Positions 44,800 through 57,060 are shown, counted from the stretch's first letter. The stretch is DNA of 64,000 nucleotides from Cololabis saira (GCF_033807715.1 NC_084601.1:20416129-20480128); one strand, 5' to 3'. Made by a program: numbers and translations. The notes: generated by a model not told the origin, from the letters alone.

Positions 44800-46062
44800 A
44801 TACGCAGAGATGTTTTTGAACACATATTCGCTGAGGTTGGAATACTGAAGTCATTTTATTAATGGAGACATAAGGACTTTAAAAAAAAATGACACAATTT
44901 CCTGTGGTCTCAATCAAAGCAAAATAAGCACAGAGATATAGTATACCATCTCTCTTTTCATGTTTTACTGCTGTTTCATTCTACTGCTGTACTGTTCACA
45001 TCAGTTTTTTTTGTAGTTTTTTTTTTTTTGGGGGGGGGGGTAATTGGACTAACACATTAGACTTCACTTCCATTGATGAGAACTGCACATCCACCGCACC
45101 GCATTTGGGTGAAAACAGTTCTTGATATTTAAGTGGTGACAAATAAAACTTGTCAGGTTTTTGCTAATATAAAAGGTGCTGACCACATATGTATACATAA
45201 CTCCTGGCCGGGTCCGACAGATTCCCATTTTCATCCTGTCTATGGATCGACTGGATCCACAAATCTTACTTTTTATTCACCGACATTCTCTCTTTGGGGA
45301 AGTAAACACAAAAACAAACCGCGACTCATTCTCACTATTATTATTATTACAACAACCAGTTTTCCCTTTCCGATGCATATGACATGCATTTTGATATGTG
45401 AACACATTGGAGGTCCAAATATTAATTCTAAAGCTGATTGCCAGGATTTCTTTTAACTTACATTAAGTATGTTCAGTATGTTTCCCAATGAAGTCTATAG
45501 TTCAGCCCATTATTGCTTTCTTTGGGAAATTTCTCATTTCTGACAAACAAACTCCAGTGTTTGTTGTTTGTGGCCCCTTCCCTTTGGCTTGATCAACTTA
45601 TTTTCAGCAGAATTGGAAAGTATTGCTGGTGCGGGTATTGAACATCTCTAGGTACAGTAAATACTGCATGAAATGAAGTTAAATAGAGATAATAAAAAAC
45701 AATATACTGTAGAAGCTAAATCAATCTACTCTGATCTGGGTTGGTGATCGTACCGAGAATATCTGAACAGCTCACTGAATCGTTGGGAATAAAGTTGATA
45801 AAAAAAGAACCATACAAGCATCTACAGAACTACTTCCAGTGTAATAATTTTGTTTAAATCCTAACAAAAGGTAACTTTGAAACCTTTACAAACAGACCAA
45901 CCCAGCAGACCTGACAGAGTATCGTGACTATGTACAGTATTTACATTTTCCTAGAGTCAAGAAACACAAATACATGTGGACAGATGCACATGGGCATGAT
46001 GGTGATGAAAGGGCACATTTTCACAAGGTATGAGAAGGAAGGCACATACATGCAAACTCCCC

Positions 46063-46065
<3 letters not shown>

Positions 46066-46119
<54 letters not shown>
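46066..46119. repeat. (CA)27 microsatellite
   Basis: Pure CA dinucleotide tract. Confidence 0.98.
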
Positions 46120-46122
<3 letters not shown>

Positions 46123-47632
46123 CCACTGCACATAGCCATCACCCATTCTATCAACTCTTTGTCGCTTTCCCACAAACTTGCATCCCAGTGAGGTGACCCT
46201 GTTTTAATGTGAGATGAAAAGGTCGCTCCAGTCCTGTCCACTGATTTAGAAAGGCCCTCCCAGGCCTGTATGCATGGCTGCGCTTCAGTGTAATACCTCC
46301 AGACACCAGGGACATTCAATGTTCACACCAGTGACACCTCCTTCTCTCTTTCTCTCTCTCTCCTTCTCTATTATTCACTCATTCACACACACACACAGAC
46401 ACACACATGAACACACACACTAAAAAAAGAAAAGATCAAACACAAAATCAAAGGCAATAGCATGCCTGAGTGGGTGTCAAACCTAACAGTTTTGAGACTT
46501 TAAACAGTTTATAGTCATCCTGACACAGTTAACTGCACCTCATGACGGACCATCCTCCACACTTGTGTTTACACTTAATGAGAAAAGAAAGAGGGAGGAA
46601 AATAGGTCAATAGCAACTAAGCCAAGATGCAATATGGGGTGCCAGGAAAGTACAAACACTCCTGGGAAAAAATAAAAAGGAAAAAAAATACCCCTGCAAG
46701 CACTTGATTGATAGCAGGATACTGTAACAGGGAGGTGGCCACGCTCAGCCCATTAGGCAAGTATCATGTTCCAACAACTAAAAGCGATTTAGGAACCGTT
46801 TAAAATTCATATCAGCGGGATGTTTAGCTCCTGATCTGAGAAAGCGATGCCTGCAGCATGGACACCTAGAGATCTATGCTAGTTTCATATTTGCTACTTA
46901 TTTACATGATTTTTTATTTTTTTTTTGTTTGCCACCATATCAACAATTTTCATTACGTTTCACAGTTCATCCATGAAATCCTGGACTTCCTGCTCTGGTT
47001 AACCACACTCCCATATTTCAATAACATTGTGATCACATGCACATGTCACATCCATGTCCTGTGGCTTTGATGGTGGCTGTGCAGTGCAGTGGGAACATTA
47101 GTATGTATTAGCTGGCAGATGGGCCGCACTGCTCCCCAGTTGTTCCCTGTAATGATGAGCCATGTCACTGTTTATCAGACAGGACGCATTCAAGTCTCCC
47201 CACATCTTATTTTGTTTCAATCTTGTGTCTTTTCCTCACATTATATGCACACAAAAGTACAGTATGTCTCTGTCAATGCATCCCCAAATTTTGCATTCTT
47301 CCAAACAAATGTCCCCATGTTTACCCTCAAACTCCATCATAGTGTAGATATGTGCATGTTGAGCGTGACATCTCTATTTGACTGCATAAAGACTTTTTAG
47401 TACTCTGGGGGAAAGCCAAGCCTGCACCTACAACATGGTTAATTATTGCTTGCTCTTGATGAGTCGGTACAATATCTGTTCCTAAAGGTATTTTCTAAAA
47501 CTGTGGAGTTGTGTTACACGGATGGTTGACTTGTCTTAAGCATTACAATGAAGACAACTGACAGCATTGCTGGATTTGGTATATTTGGGGTCCCCAAATT
47601 TATACAAATTTAAATATTTAAGTATTTTAGAC

Positions 47633-47846
47633 CAGGTTTTCCCAACCCTGTTCCTCAGGGCACACTGCCCTGAATGTTTTAGGTGTTGCTCTGCTCTAAC
47701 ACTCTTGGCTCCCATTTGTGGGCCATTGGCAGACTTGTGTAGACCTTGATGACAAGCTGGTGGTGATCCAATCAGGTGTTTGAGCAGGGAAACATCTAAA
47801 ACATGCAGGGGAGTGTGCCCTGAGGAACGAGGTGTCGAAAACACTG
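47633..47846. mobile_element. Palindromic hAT-type MITE, older copy
   Basis: The 214-bp element shares the layout of the copy at 27489-27712. The left end is CAGGTTTTCCCAACCCTG and the right end is GAAAACACTG. The internal ATGTTTTAGGTGTT / AACATCTAAAACAT arms are inverted. Flanks TTTTAGAC (47625-47632) and TTCTAGAC (47847-47854) form an 8-bp duplication with one mismatch. The two arms have diverged more than those of the 27.5-kb copy, so this insertion is probably older. Confidence 0.8.
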
Positions 47847-47854
47847 TTCTAGAC

Positions 47855-48840
47855 TATCTGCATTGTAGATAAATCTTGGCTAAAACTGGGTCATATAAAC
47901 AGAAAAATCCTGACAGACACACCAGTAAATGCACAAAAGAATGTGAAAAGAAAGGAATTAAAATATTGCAATGGTCCGGTCAGTTTCCAGACTATCAAAA
48001 TACTGTACGGAAGGAGGTTACTTAAGAGAGTTATAAATCAAAGTTCCTCCAAAGCAATGTGGAAGACTGATAGCATAGCAGTATACACAAAGTTGCTGCT
48101 AAATGTAGTTTTACAAACTATTGAATCATGTGGTAAACTTAATTTTTGCAAGCTGCTTCTGTTCAACATTATTATTGTTTAAAAAAGTAACATGTATGTG
48201 TAATATATCCTGTGCTGTTGTTAATCTGAGGTTGCATTCACTTGGTTTTAAGACCTTGGAATGAACAGTTATTTAATGCATTGATATATGAAACATTTTC
48301 AAGGACAACAACAGAATGAAATAAACAACAAAACACATACAAAAACATTAGGCTTTACATATATATCCTTTTGTCAATACATATAAGATTTCATTCAGAG
48401 GATACAGTACCTTATATACACTACATGGACAGAAGTATAGACATATTCAGAGACAAAACATACACAAAAATATGTTGTTTTTGAGAAAAAAACAACAAAC
48501 ATTGTGACTTTTGAAAGACACATTGTAAACGCTATACACACAATAGAAAAGGCATGCATTAAATTCAAATTAAAATACATATAACAACAATGATTCTGCT
48601 AAACATCTAGATATCAGTGGTGAATGCAGGTCTACTGAATTTTTAGATTGACCACAACTGAAACTAATTAAATCTCTACTCCCCCCAACCCATCTAAACA
48701 CACAAACACCTAAAAACTGACATGGAAAGCTGGGGTGTGCTGGGGTGCTCACCCCTGCACCCACGCTCTTTTTAATGCACTCACTCATAAAGAAAAAAAT
48801 CTATGACAGTTTTAAGAGCTCTTTTGTCTTGAAGCCATAT
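47855..48840. other. Non-coding AT-rich DNA
   Basis: No exon or repeat family recognised. Confidence 0.4.
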
Positions 48841-48849
48841 GTCAGAAGT

Positions 48850-48950
48850 TAGGCAGCACGGTAGCTTGTAGCATTATTGCATCACTGCAAGAAAGTTCCT
48901 GGGTCAGAACATGAATGAAAATTGGCAATTGGAGTGAGTGCATGTGGTCT
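48850..48950 (+). repeat. Degenerate SINE-like teleost repeat
   Basis: GGCAGCACGGTAGC, then CACTGCAAGAAAGTTCCTGGGTC is a decayed form of the repeat at 22408. The RTE LINE inserted directly after it, duplicating its last 12 bases. Confidence 0.45.
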
Positions 48951-49146
48951 CCCCTCCTTGAACCGCCACCTTACTGTGGTGGAGGGGTTTGTGTGCCCGA
49001 GTGATCCTAGGAGCTATGTTGTCGGGGGCATTACGCCCCTGGTAGGGTCTCCAGTGGCAAACAGGTCCTAGGTGATGGGCCAGACTAAGAGCGGTTCACA
49101 AAGCTCACAAAGCTAATCATGAGGAGGAAGAGAACAAGGACCGCTA

Positions 49147-50775
49147 CAGTCAGTCCGGAAAATATTCAGAACGCTTCACTTTTCCCACATTCTTTTATAT
49201 TACAGCCCTATTGATAATAGGAATAAATGTTTTTTCTCCTCAGAATTCTACACAAAACATCCCATAATGACAACATGAAAGAAGTTTTGATGCGACTTTT
49301 GTAAATTTATTAAAAATAAAAATAACAAGAAATCATATGAGCATAAGTATTCATAACGTTTGCTTAATACTTTGTAGAAGTTCCTCTGGCAGCAATTACA
49401 GCCTCAAGTCTTTTTGAATAGGTTGCTACAAGTTTGGCACGCCTATTCTTGGGCAGTTTTGCCCATTCTTCCTTACAGACCCTCTCAAGCTCCATCAGGT
49501 TGGATGGGGAGCGTCGGTGTACAGCCATTTTCAGATCTCTCCAGAGATGTTCGATGGGATTCAGGTCTGGGCTCTGGCTGGGCCACTCAAGGACATTGAC
49601 ATGGTTGTTCTGAAGCCACTCCTTTGATATTTTGGCTGTGTGCTTTGGGTCGTTGTCCTGCTGAAAGATGAAACGTCGTCCTAGTCTGAGGTCAACAGCA
49701 CTCTGGATCAGGTTTTCATCCAAGATGTCTCTGTACATGGCTGCATTCATCTTTCCCTCAATCCTGACTAGTCGCCCAGGTCCTGCTGATGAAAAACACC
49801 CCCACAACATGATGCTGCCACCGCCATGCTTCACTGTAGGGATGGTGTTCTCCAGGTGATGAGCGGTGCCTGGTCTCCTCCAAACACGACGCGTGGAATT
49901 CATGCACTATAGTTCAATCTTTGTCTCATCAGACCAGAGGATTTTTTTTCTGAGAATCCTCCAGGTGCCTTTTGGCAAACTCCAGTCGGGCTGCCATGTG
50001 CTTTTTAGTAAGGAGGGGCTTGCGCCTGGCCAATCTACCATACAAGCCTGATTGGTGGATTGCTGCAGAGATGGTTGTCCTTCTTGAAGTTTCTCCTCTC
50101 TCCACAGAGGAACGCTGGAGTTCTGACAGAGTGACCGTCGGGTCCTTGGTCACCTCTCTGACTAAGGCCCTTCTCCCCCGATTGCTCAGCTTAGGCGGGC
50201 GGCCAGCTCTAGGGAGATTCCTGGTGGTTCCAAACTTCTTCTATTTAAGGATGATGCAGGCCACAGTGCCCACTGGGACCTTCAAAGCAGCAGACATTTT
50301 TCTGTACCCTTCCCCAGATTTGTGCCTCGAAACAATCCTGTTTCGGAGGTCTGAAGACAATTCTTTTGACTTCATGTTTGGTTTGTGTTGCAACATGCAC
50401 TGCCAACTGTGAGAGCTTATATAGACAGGTGTGTGTCTTTCCAAATCAAGTCCAATCAACTGAGTTCACCACAGGTGGACTCCGATTAAGCTGTAGAAAC
50501 AACTTGAGAGAGGTCAGTGGAAACAGAATGAACCAGAGCTCAATTTTGAGCTTCATGGCAAACGTTCTGAATACTTATGCACAGGTGATATTTATAGTTT
50601 TTTATTTTTTATAAATTTACAAAAATCATAACAAAACTTATTTCATGTTGTCATTATGGGGTATTTTGTGTAGAATTCTGAGAAAAAAAAGGAATTTATT
50701 CCTATTATCAATAGGGCTGTAACATAAAAGAATGTGGGAAAAGTGAAGCGTTCTGAATACTTTCCGGACTGACTG
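49147..50775 (-). mobile_element. Tc1-type DNA transposon nested in the LINE
   Basis: The 1629-bp element has inverted repeats of about 140 bp beginning CAGTCAGTCCGG at both ends. TA dinucleotides at 49145-49146 and 50776-50777 are the Tc1/mariner target duplication. Removing the element rejoins LINE sequence across a single TA. The two inverted repeats are still very similar, with one or two mismatches in the first 60 bases, so insertion is fairly recent although the transposase is dead. Confidence 0.95.
49364..50375 (-). pseudogene. Tc1 transposase, inactivated
   Basis: The frame starts at ATG 50375 (MKSKELSSDLRNRIVSRHKS), a paired-like helix-turn-helix that binds the inverted repeats. It is closed by TAG at 50241-50243, where a tryptophan codon is expected. 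The next part (50153-49929) has VTLSELQ...GLYGRLARRKPLL. A frameshift lies in an A8 run (49942-49949). The last part has WSDETKIEL, a second TAG (49907-49909), [10 protein letters not shown] and [11 protein letters not shown], so all three DDE catalytic acids are still readable. A normal product would be about 340 residues and cut and paste DNA at TA sites. Confidence 0.93.
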
Positions 50776-51019
50776 TATGTCGCCCGGCATCACCGGGGCC
50801 CCACCCTGGAGCCAGGCCTGGGGTTGGGGCTCGTAGGCGAGCGCCTGGTGGCCGGGTCTTTGCCCGTGGGACCCGGCCGGGCTCAGCTCGAAACGGCGAC
50901 GTGGGCCCGCCTTCCTGTAGGCCCACCACCCGCAGGAAGGACCATGAGAGGCCGGTGCAATGGGGACTGGGTAGCAGTCGTGGCGGGATGCCTCGACGAC
51001 CTAATCCCTGGACCAAAAC

Positions 51020-53600
51020 CCTCACAGTGGGGACATGGAATGTCACCTCGCTGGGGGGGAAGGAGCCGGAGCTTGTGCGTGAGGTTGAGAGATACCCGCT
51101 AGAGATAGTACGGGCTCACCTCCACACATAGCTTGGGCTCTGGAACCCAGCTCTTTGAAAGGGGCTGGACCCTCCACTACTCTGGAGTTGCCCAGGGTGA
51201 GAGGCGGCGAACTGGTGTGGGCTTGTTTATAGCCCCTCAGCTCAGTCGCCATGTGTTGGAGTTCACCCCGGTGAACAAGAGGGTCGTTTCCCTGCGCCTT
51301 CGGGTCTGGAAAAGGTCTCTCACTGTTGTTTGTGCCTACGGGCCGAAAAGCAGTGCGGAGTACCCGGCCTTCTTGGGGTCCCTGAGAGGAGTACTGGATA
51401 GTGCTCCAACTGGGGACTCCATTGTTCTACTGGGGGACTTCAACGCTCACGTGGGCAATGACAGTGATACCTGGAGAGGCGTGATTGGGAGGAACGGCCT
51501 CCTCGATCTGAACCCGAACGGTGTTCTGTTGTTGGACTTGTCCATAACGAACACCATGTTCAAACATAAGGGTGTCCATCAGTGCACGTGGCACCAGGAC
51601 ACCCTAGGCCGGAGGTCAATGATCGACTTTGTTGTCGTTTCATCTGACCTTCGGCCGCATGTCTTGGACACTAGGGTGAAGAGAGGGGCTTAGCTGTCAA
51701 CTGATCACCACCTGGTGGTGAGTTGGATGCGCTGGCAGAGGAGGAGGTTGGACAGACCGGGCAGACCCAAACGGATTGTGAGGGTCTGTTGGGAACGTCT
51801 GGCCGAGCCCTCTGTCAGGGACATCTTCAACTCTCACCTCCGAGAGAACTTCTCTCAGATCCCGGGGGAGGCGGGGGACATCGAGTCCGAGTCGTCCATG
51901 TTCTCTTCCTCCATTGTCGACGCGGCGGCTCGAAGTTGTGGATGCAAGGTCTCTGGTGCCTGTCGTGGCGGCAATCCTAGAACCCGGTGGTGGACACCGG
52001 AAGTACAGGATGCCGTCAGACTGAAGAAGGAGTCCTACCAGGCTATGTTGGCCTGTGGGACTCCTGACGCAGTAGATAGGCAGGCCAAGCGAGCCGCGGC
52101 TCGGGCGGTCCTGGAGGCAAAAACTCTGGAATGAGTTCGGGGAGGCCATGGAGGAAGACTTTCGGTCGGCCTCGAGGAAATTCTGGAGGACCGTTCGGCG
52201 CCTCAAAAGGAGGAAGCAGTACTCTGCCGGCACCGTTTATTGTGTGGGTGGGGAGCTGTTGACCTCGACTGGGGACATCGTTGGATGGTGGAAGGAATAC
52301 TTTGAGGATCTCCTCAACCTGACTGACATGCCTTCCATTGAGGAAGCAGAGGGTGGGGACTCTGGGGCGTGCTCATCCATCACCCAAGCCGAGGTCACTG
52401 AGGTGGTTCGTAAGCTCCTCAGTGGCAGGGCACCGGGGGTGGATGAGATCCGCCCTGAATACCTCAAATCTCTGGATGTCGTAGGGCTGTCTTGGTTGAC
52501 ACGCCTCTGCGACATTGCATGGAGGAAAGGGACAGTACCTCTGGAGTGGCAAACTGGGGTGGTGGTCCCTCTTTTTAAAAAGGGGGACCGGAGAGTGTGT
52601 TCCAACTATAGGGGTATCACACTTCTCAGCCTCCCCTGGAAAGTCTACGCCAGGGTACTGGAGAGGAGAATATGGCCGATAGTTGAACCTCGGATTCAGG
52701 AGGAACAATGCAGTTTTGTCCTGGTCGTGGAACACTGGACCAGCTCTATACCCTCCGCAGGGTGCTCGAGGGTTCATGGGAATTTGCCCAACCAGTCTAC
52801 ATGTGTTTTGTGGATCTGGAGAAGGCATTTGACCGTGTCCCTCGTGCCATTCTGTGGGGGGTGCTCAGTGAGTATGGAGTCCGGGGCCCTCCATTAAGGG
52901 CTGTCCGGTCTCTGTATGATCGGAGCAGGAGTTTGGTTCGCATTGCCGGCAGTAGATCAGACTTGTTCCCGGTGCATGTTGGACTCTGGCAGGGCTGCCC
53001 TTTGTCACCGGTCCTTTTCATAATCTTTATGGACAGGATTTCTAGGCGCAGCCAGGGGCCGGAGGGGATCCGGTTTGGGAACCTCAGGATTTCATCTCTG
53101 CTTTTTGCGGATGATATTGTCCTGTTGGCTTCATCGGACCGGGACCTTCAGCATGTGCTGGGGCGGTTTGAGGCCGAGTGCGGCAGGGATGAGAATCAGC
53201 ACCTCCAAAACCGAGGCCATGGTTCTCCATCGGGAAAGGGTGGCGTGCCTTCTCCGGGTGGGTGGAGAAGTCCTGACTCAGGTGAAGGAGTTCAAGTATC
53301 TCGGGGTCTTGTTCACGAGTGAGGGAATGATGGAGCGTGAGATTGACAAACGGATCGGTGCAGCGTCCGCAGTTATGCGGTTGATGTACCGGACCATCGT
53401 GGTGAAGCAGGACCTGAGTCGAAAGGCGAAGCTCTCGATTTACCGGTCAATCTACGCACCTACCCAAACCTATGGTCATGAACTTTGGGTAGTAACCGAA
53501 AGGACAAGATCGCGGATAGAGTGGCCGAGATGAGTTTCCTCCGCAGGGTGGCTGGACGCATCCCTGTTGAGGCTGCTGCCTCCGCGACCTGGGAACGGAT
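51020..53600 (+). pseudogene. Broken LINE endonuclease-reverse transcriptase frame
   Basis: An APE-type endonuclease comes first: WNVTSLGG (about 51040), [10 protein letters not shown] (about 51430), and [14 protein letters not shown] followed by TDHHLVV (about 51700), matching the catalytic Asp/Asn and SDH-type motifs. Reverse transcriptase follows: KKGDRRVCSNYRGITLLS (52577-52630), LEKAFDRVPR, GCPLSPVLF and the catalytic FADD at 53104-53115. Lesions include TAG at 51691-51693, frameshifts near 52130, 52710, 53190 and 53515, and loss of the C-terminal zinc-type end. It can encode neither activity. LINE enzymes copy their RNA into genomic nicks in the nucleus. Confidence 0.88.
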
Positions 53601-53743
53601 AAGCGGAAGAAGATGGATGGATGGATGGATGCATGTGGTCTTTGGTCAATATGTGAAGAAACCATCAAAACGTTTGTTTCAATGAATCAATTATTAAATG
53701 AACACCTGCATTTAAAGTACACAGTTGAAGCTGCCTGTGCATT

Positions 53744-53745
<2 letters not shown>

Positions 53746-53795
<50 letters not shown>
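53746..53795. repeat. (TA)25 microsatellite at a transposon end
   Basis: Pure TA tract that occupies the place where the left inverted repeat of the following Tc1-like element should be. Confidence 0.97.
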
Positions 53796-53796
<1 letters not shown>

Positions 53797-54787
53797 TCAT
53801 TAGGTCTGCCTTAATCCTTCGTGGCATAGATTCAACAAGATACTGGAAACATTCCTCAGAGAGTTTGGTCCATATTGACGTGATGGCATCCCCCAGTTGC
53901 TGCATATTTGTCAGCTGCACATCCATGATGGGAATCTCCCGTTCCATCACATCCCAAAGGAGCTCTATTGGATTGAGATCTGGTGACTGTGGAGGCCATT
54001 TGAGTAGTGAACTCATTGTCATGTTAAAGAAACCAGTCTGAGATGATTCTTTATGACATGGCACGTTATCCTGCTGGATATAGCCATCAGAAAACAGATA
54101 AACTGTGGTCATAAAGGGATGGACATGGTCAGCAACAATACAATACAGGTAGGCTGTGGTGTTGACACGATGCTCAGTTGCTACTAATGGGCCCAAAGTG
54201 TGCCAGGAAAACATCCCCCACACCATTATACCACCACCACCAGCCTGAACCGGTGATACAAGGCAGGATGGATCCATGCTTTCATGTTGTTGACGCCTAA
54301 TTCTGACCCTACCATCCGAATGTCGCAGCAGAAATCAACTCATCAGACCAGACAACGTTGTTCCAATCTTCTGTTGTCCAGTTTTGATGAGTCTGTGTAA
54401 ATTCTAGCCTCAGTTTCCTGTTCTCAGCTGACAGGAGTGACCCGGTGTGTTCTTCTGCTGCTCTAGCCCATCCGCCTCAAGGTTCCATGTGTTGTGTGTT
54501 CAGAGATGATCTTCTGTATACCTCGGTGTTTTTTTGAGTTACTGTTGCCTTTCTATCAGCTCCAACCAGTCTGGTCGTTCTCCTCTGACTGCATCAACAA
54601 AGCATTTGCTCCAGCAGAACTGCAGCTCACAGGATATTTTCTTTTTTCTTGGACCATTCTCTGTAAACCCTAGAGATGGTTGTGAAAATCCCCGTAGATC
54701 AGCAGTTTCTGAAACACTCAGACCAGCCCGTCTGGCACCAACAACCATGCTACGTTCAAAGTCACTAATGTCAACTTTCTTCCCCAT
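53796..54787 (-). pseudogene. Tc1-like transposase remnant (second family)
   Basis: The N-terminal part, from ATG 54787, reads MGKKVDISDFERSMVVGARR and continues with AGLSVSETADL, a helix-turn-helix start, and is closed near 54539. The C-terminal part (54277-53796) has GGGGIMVWGMFS, YIQQDNVPCH and [12 protein letters not shown], the second Asp and the Glu of the DDE triad. The frame between 54280 and 54538 is broken, so the protein is dead. Confidence 0.85.
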
Positions 54788-54933
54788 TATGATGGTCGTT
54801 TGAACTGCAGCAGATCGTCTTGACCATGTCTACATGCCTAAATGCATTGAGTTGCTGCCTTGTGATTGGCTGGTTAGAAATTTGCTTAAACAAGCAGGTG
54901 GACAGGTGTACCTAATAACGTGGCCGGTGACTG
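53796..54933 (-). mobile_element. Second Tc1-like transposon, left end missing
   Basis: The right end reads GTGGCCGGTGACTG followed by TA (54934-54935), the usual terminus of a different teleost Tc1-like family (CAGTCACCGGCCAC when read inward). The left end is lost: the transposase 3' end runs directly into a TA microsatellite. It lies about 150 bp past the RTE LINE. Confidence 0.85.
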
Positions 54934-54935
54934 TA

Positions 54936-55159
54936 GAATGTCAATGCAGCATGTGATCCAACTTGCAGCAAGGATCAGTTACATGATGAGATATAGCAGT
55001 TTTTAAGCATTTAAAAATTTTGTCACAAAAATGAAGAAAGAAGCAGTTTTAAAATTGGTATAAATATTTATGGTGTTTGGCAGTGATGTAAAATGTGACA
55101 TTTTAACACGTCATCCTACTTTATGCCGTTCTTATATTTGAAACAAATGTGAATGGATG
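54936..55159. other. AT-rich spacer
   Basis: No feature recognised. Confidence 0.4.
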
Positions 55160-55573
55160 TGAAGTTGGGCCCGCGCGTGTGTCGCCATGTTGGGGGATTC
55201 CATCTCTCCGGGCCCGTATCCGGTCCCCCCCCGCTGCCCATGCGGCGGGGCTCTCCTTTGGTCCTGGAGGGCCGCTTTTGTGGGGGCGGGTGCGCCTGCC
55301 TGCGTCGGCGGCCGGAGCGGCTCTGTCTCTCCGGGCAGGCTGGCCTCTCGCCGGGTGGGGGTCGTTGACCTGGGCGGTGGCTGCCTCCTCCCGTAGTCGT
55401 GGGGGCCCCTCGGCTGCCGCTGGGAGGGGGGCGGGCCTCGCTGGCGGTGGGTTTCCTCCCGCCGTCTTCTCGCCCTCTGTGGGGTTGCTGGTGGCCTGGG
55501 TTCCGGGTTCTTCCTTGTCGGCCTCTGGTCTCGCGGGTGCCGGGGTTGCGCCCCCCCCCACCCCCCCCCCCCC
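55160..55573. repeat. Isolated GC-rich, G/T-biased block before a CA tract
   Basis: About 400 bp rich in GGGGG, CCGG and CTCC words with many CpGs, ending in a long C run (about 55550-55573). It abuts (CA)n. I believe similar blocks with a CA tail occur as an interspersed repeat in other teleosts, but I cannot verify this. Long open frames through it extend into the CA tract and are compositional artefacts. Confidence 0.4.
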
Positions 55574-55579
55574 ACTATT

Positions 55580-55696
<117 letters not shown>

Positions 55697-55844
55697 TATA
55701 AATTGGCTCGTTCACCTGCATGGGTTGGGACAGTTGCTGCTCGTGTTTTGGCCGGTTCCGTGCCGGTTTCGTGTCTGTTCTGTTTTTTTAGCAGCGGTTG
55801 TCACGTGTCATGTGTATATATATGTATGTGTATGCATATGTATG

Positions 55845-55846
<2 letters not shown>

Positions 55847-55880
<34 letters not shown>
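55847..55880. repeat. (TA)17 tract
   Basis: TA dinucleotides, continuing imperfectly to 55893 after one C. Confidence 0.95.
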
Positions 55881-55894
<14 letters not shown>

Positions 55895-56590
55895 ATATAG
55901 TAACAATGCACATATATGCATTAGGTTCATGGTATTAACCATTAATATGTGTGCAGACAAGGTAAAAAAAAAATGGATGTGAGGTGTACAATTCAATTCA
56001 ATTTTATTTATATAGCGTCTATTACAACACTAGTTGTCTCTATGGACTTTCCAGAGATCCAGAGATCCAGAACGTGACCCTCAAAGGATTATTACATAAA
56101 CAATGACAGGTAAAAAGTGGGAGAGAAACCTTAAAGGGGACATATTATGGCATTTAATGTATATTTTAAACAGGCCTTGAATGTCTTAAAAACAATCTAA
56201 AGCTTGTTTTTTCTACATAAATCAGAAATTCAGCCTGTGGGCCATGTCTCTAGTTTTACCCCTTCTCACCTCATTTTCTGTACTTCATTTTAGGGGAGGG
56301 GAGGCTATGATAATGAGGCTCTGTGCTGATTGGCTCCCTGAATGACGTGTAGCAGGGGAGGAGAATAAACCTCGCTCCGGCCAGAGCAGCTGGCTGCGTC
56401 ATACACAAACTGTGTCCCATGCGAGAAGCTTCTGCGACAAAATAAAATCCATTGCTTTATTTTTTTTGTATTGGACTGTCCTAACTGGCCGCGAGTTTAA
56501 CAGTTTCAGTGTGGACAGAGAGCGTCCGATGTCACGCAGCTCGATAGTCGGATGCTCTCATTCAGTTACACCCTGTAAACGGATCGGAGC

Positions 56591-56671
56591 CTGATTTACG
56601 GTTCTGCGTTAAATCGACGCGCACCCTACGCCGTAGGCTCTGCATTGGTGTAACGCGGAACCATAAATCAG
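56591..56671. repeat. 81-bp inverted repeat (MITE-like hairpin)
   Basis: CTGATTTACGGTTCTGCGTTA (56591-56611) is matched by TAACGCGGAACCATAAATCAG (56651-56671) with two mismatches. The centre holds the perfect palindrome CCTACGCCGTAGG, allowing for its odd centre base. This may be a separate tiny element inside the TTAA element. Confidence 0.75.
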
Positions 56672-56729
56672 CCTTTAGTCACTGCGCGCTGGCCCCGCAA
56701 CCCCACGGCGGGCGCTCAGCATGGGCATC

Positions 56730-57060
56730 GCATCGCCCGTTACCGGGGATCAAACCGTCACATTTCGCTGAAAATCTCGGAGGGTGAAGCTGATCCAGCC
56801 TGGGACGTACCCCAGAAATACCTGCTCCCAAAGCGGCTGGGAACCTGGACAATTTAGTCGGACGGATTCCGCTTTGGGAACCAGGAAGTAGGCTGGAGCA
56901 GCGCGCATCGCCCGTTACCGGGGATCAAACCGACACATTTGGCTGAAAATCTCGGAGGGTGAAGCTGATCCGACCTGGGACGGACCCACGAGGACCCAGC
57001 TCCCAAACCACCCGGGAACCTGGATGATTTAACCCGGATCCGCTCCGCCGCGGCGCCGCG
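56730..57060. repeat. Direct duplication, period 175 bp
   Basis: GCATCGCCCGTTACCGGGGA begins at 56730 and again at 56905. Similarity continues through TGAAAATCTCGGAGGGTGAA and GGGAACCTGGA, with more divergence toward the end. Confidence 0.85.

Larger units (their letters stand above)
43965..47632. other. Gene-desert sequence with CA microsatellites
   Basis: No supported exon. It contains (CA)30 at 44734-44794, (CA)27 at 46066-46119, a T14-G10 run near 45017-45040 and a CT-rich tract near 46340-46370. Confidence 0.45.
48951..53629 (+). mobile_element. RTE-clade LINE (Rex3/Expander-like), interrupted by Tc1
   Basis: The element lies between 12-bp direct repeats TGCATGTGGTCT at 48939-48950 and 53630-53641, the footprint of target-primed insertion. 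It has a 5' part (48951-49146) with a hairpin-forming GGTGGAGG region, a Tc1 insertion (49147-50777), then the coding part and a (GGAT)4 tail at 53614-53629. Excluding the Tc1, it is about 3.0 kb. The tail and the endonuclease-reverse transcriptase layout are those of teleost RTE-type elements; the exact family name is recalled, not searched. The 3' end of the coding part is deleted: the frame jumps from LRRVAG to a 3' UTR ending AAGCGGAAGAAGATGG. Confidence 0.85.

Noticed and set aside
51697..52828. Minus-strand frames of 122-178 residues
   Set aside because: Antisense shadows of the LINE reverse transcriptase region.
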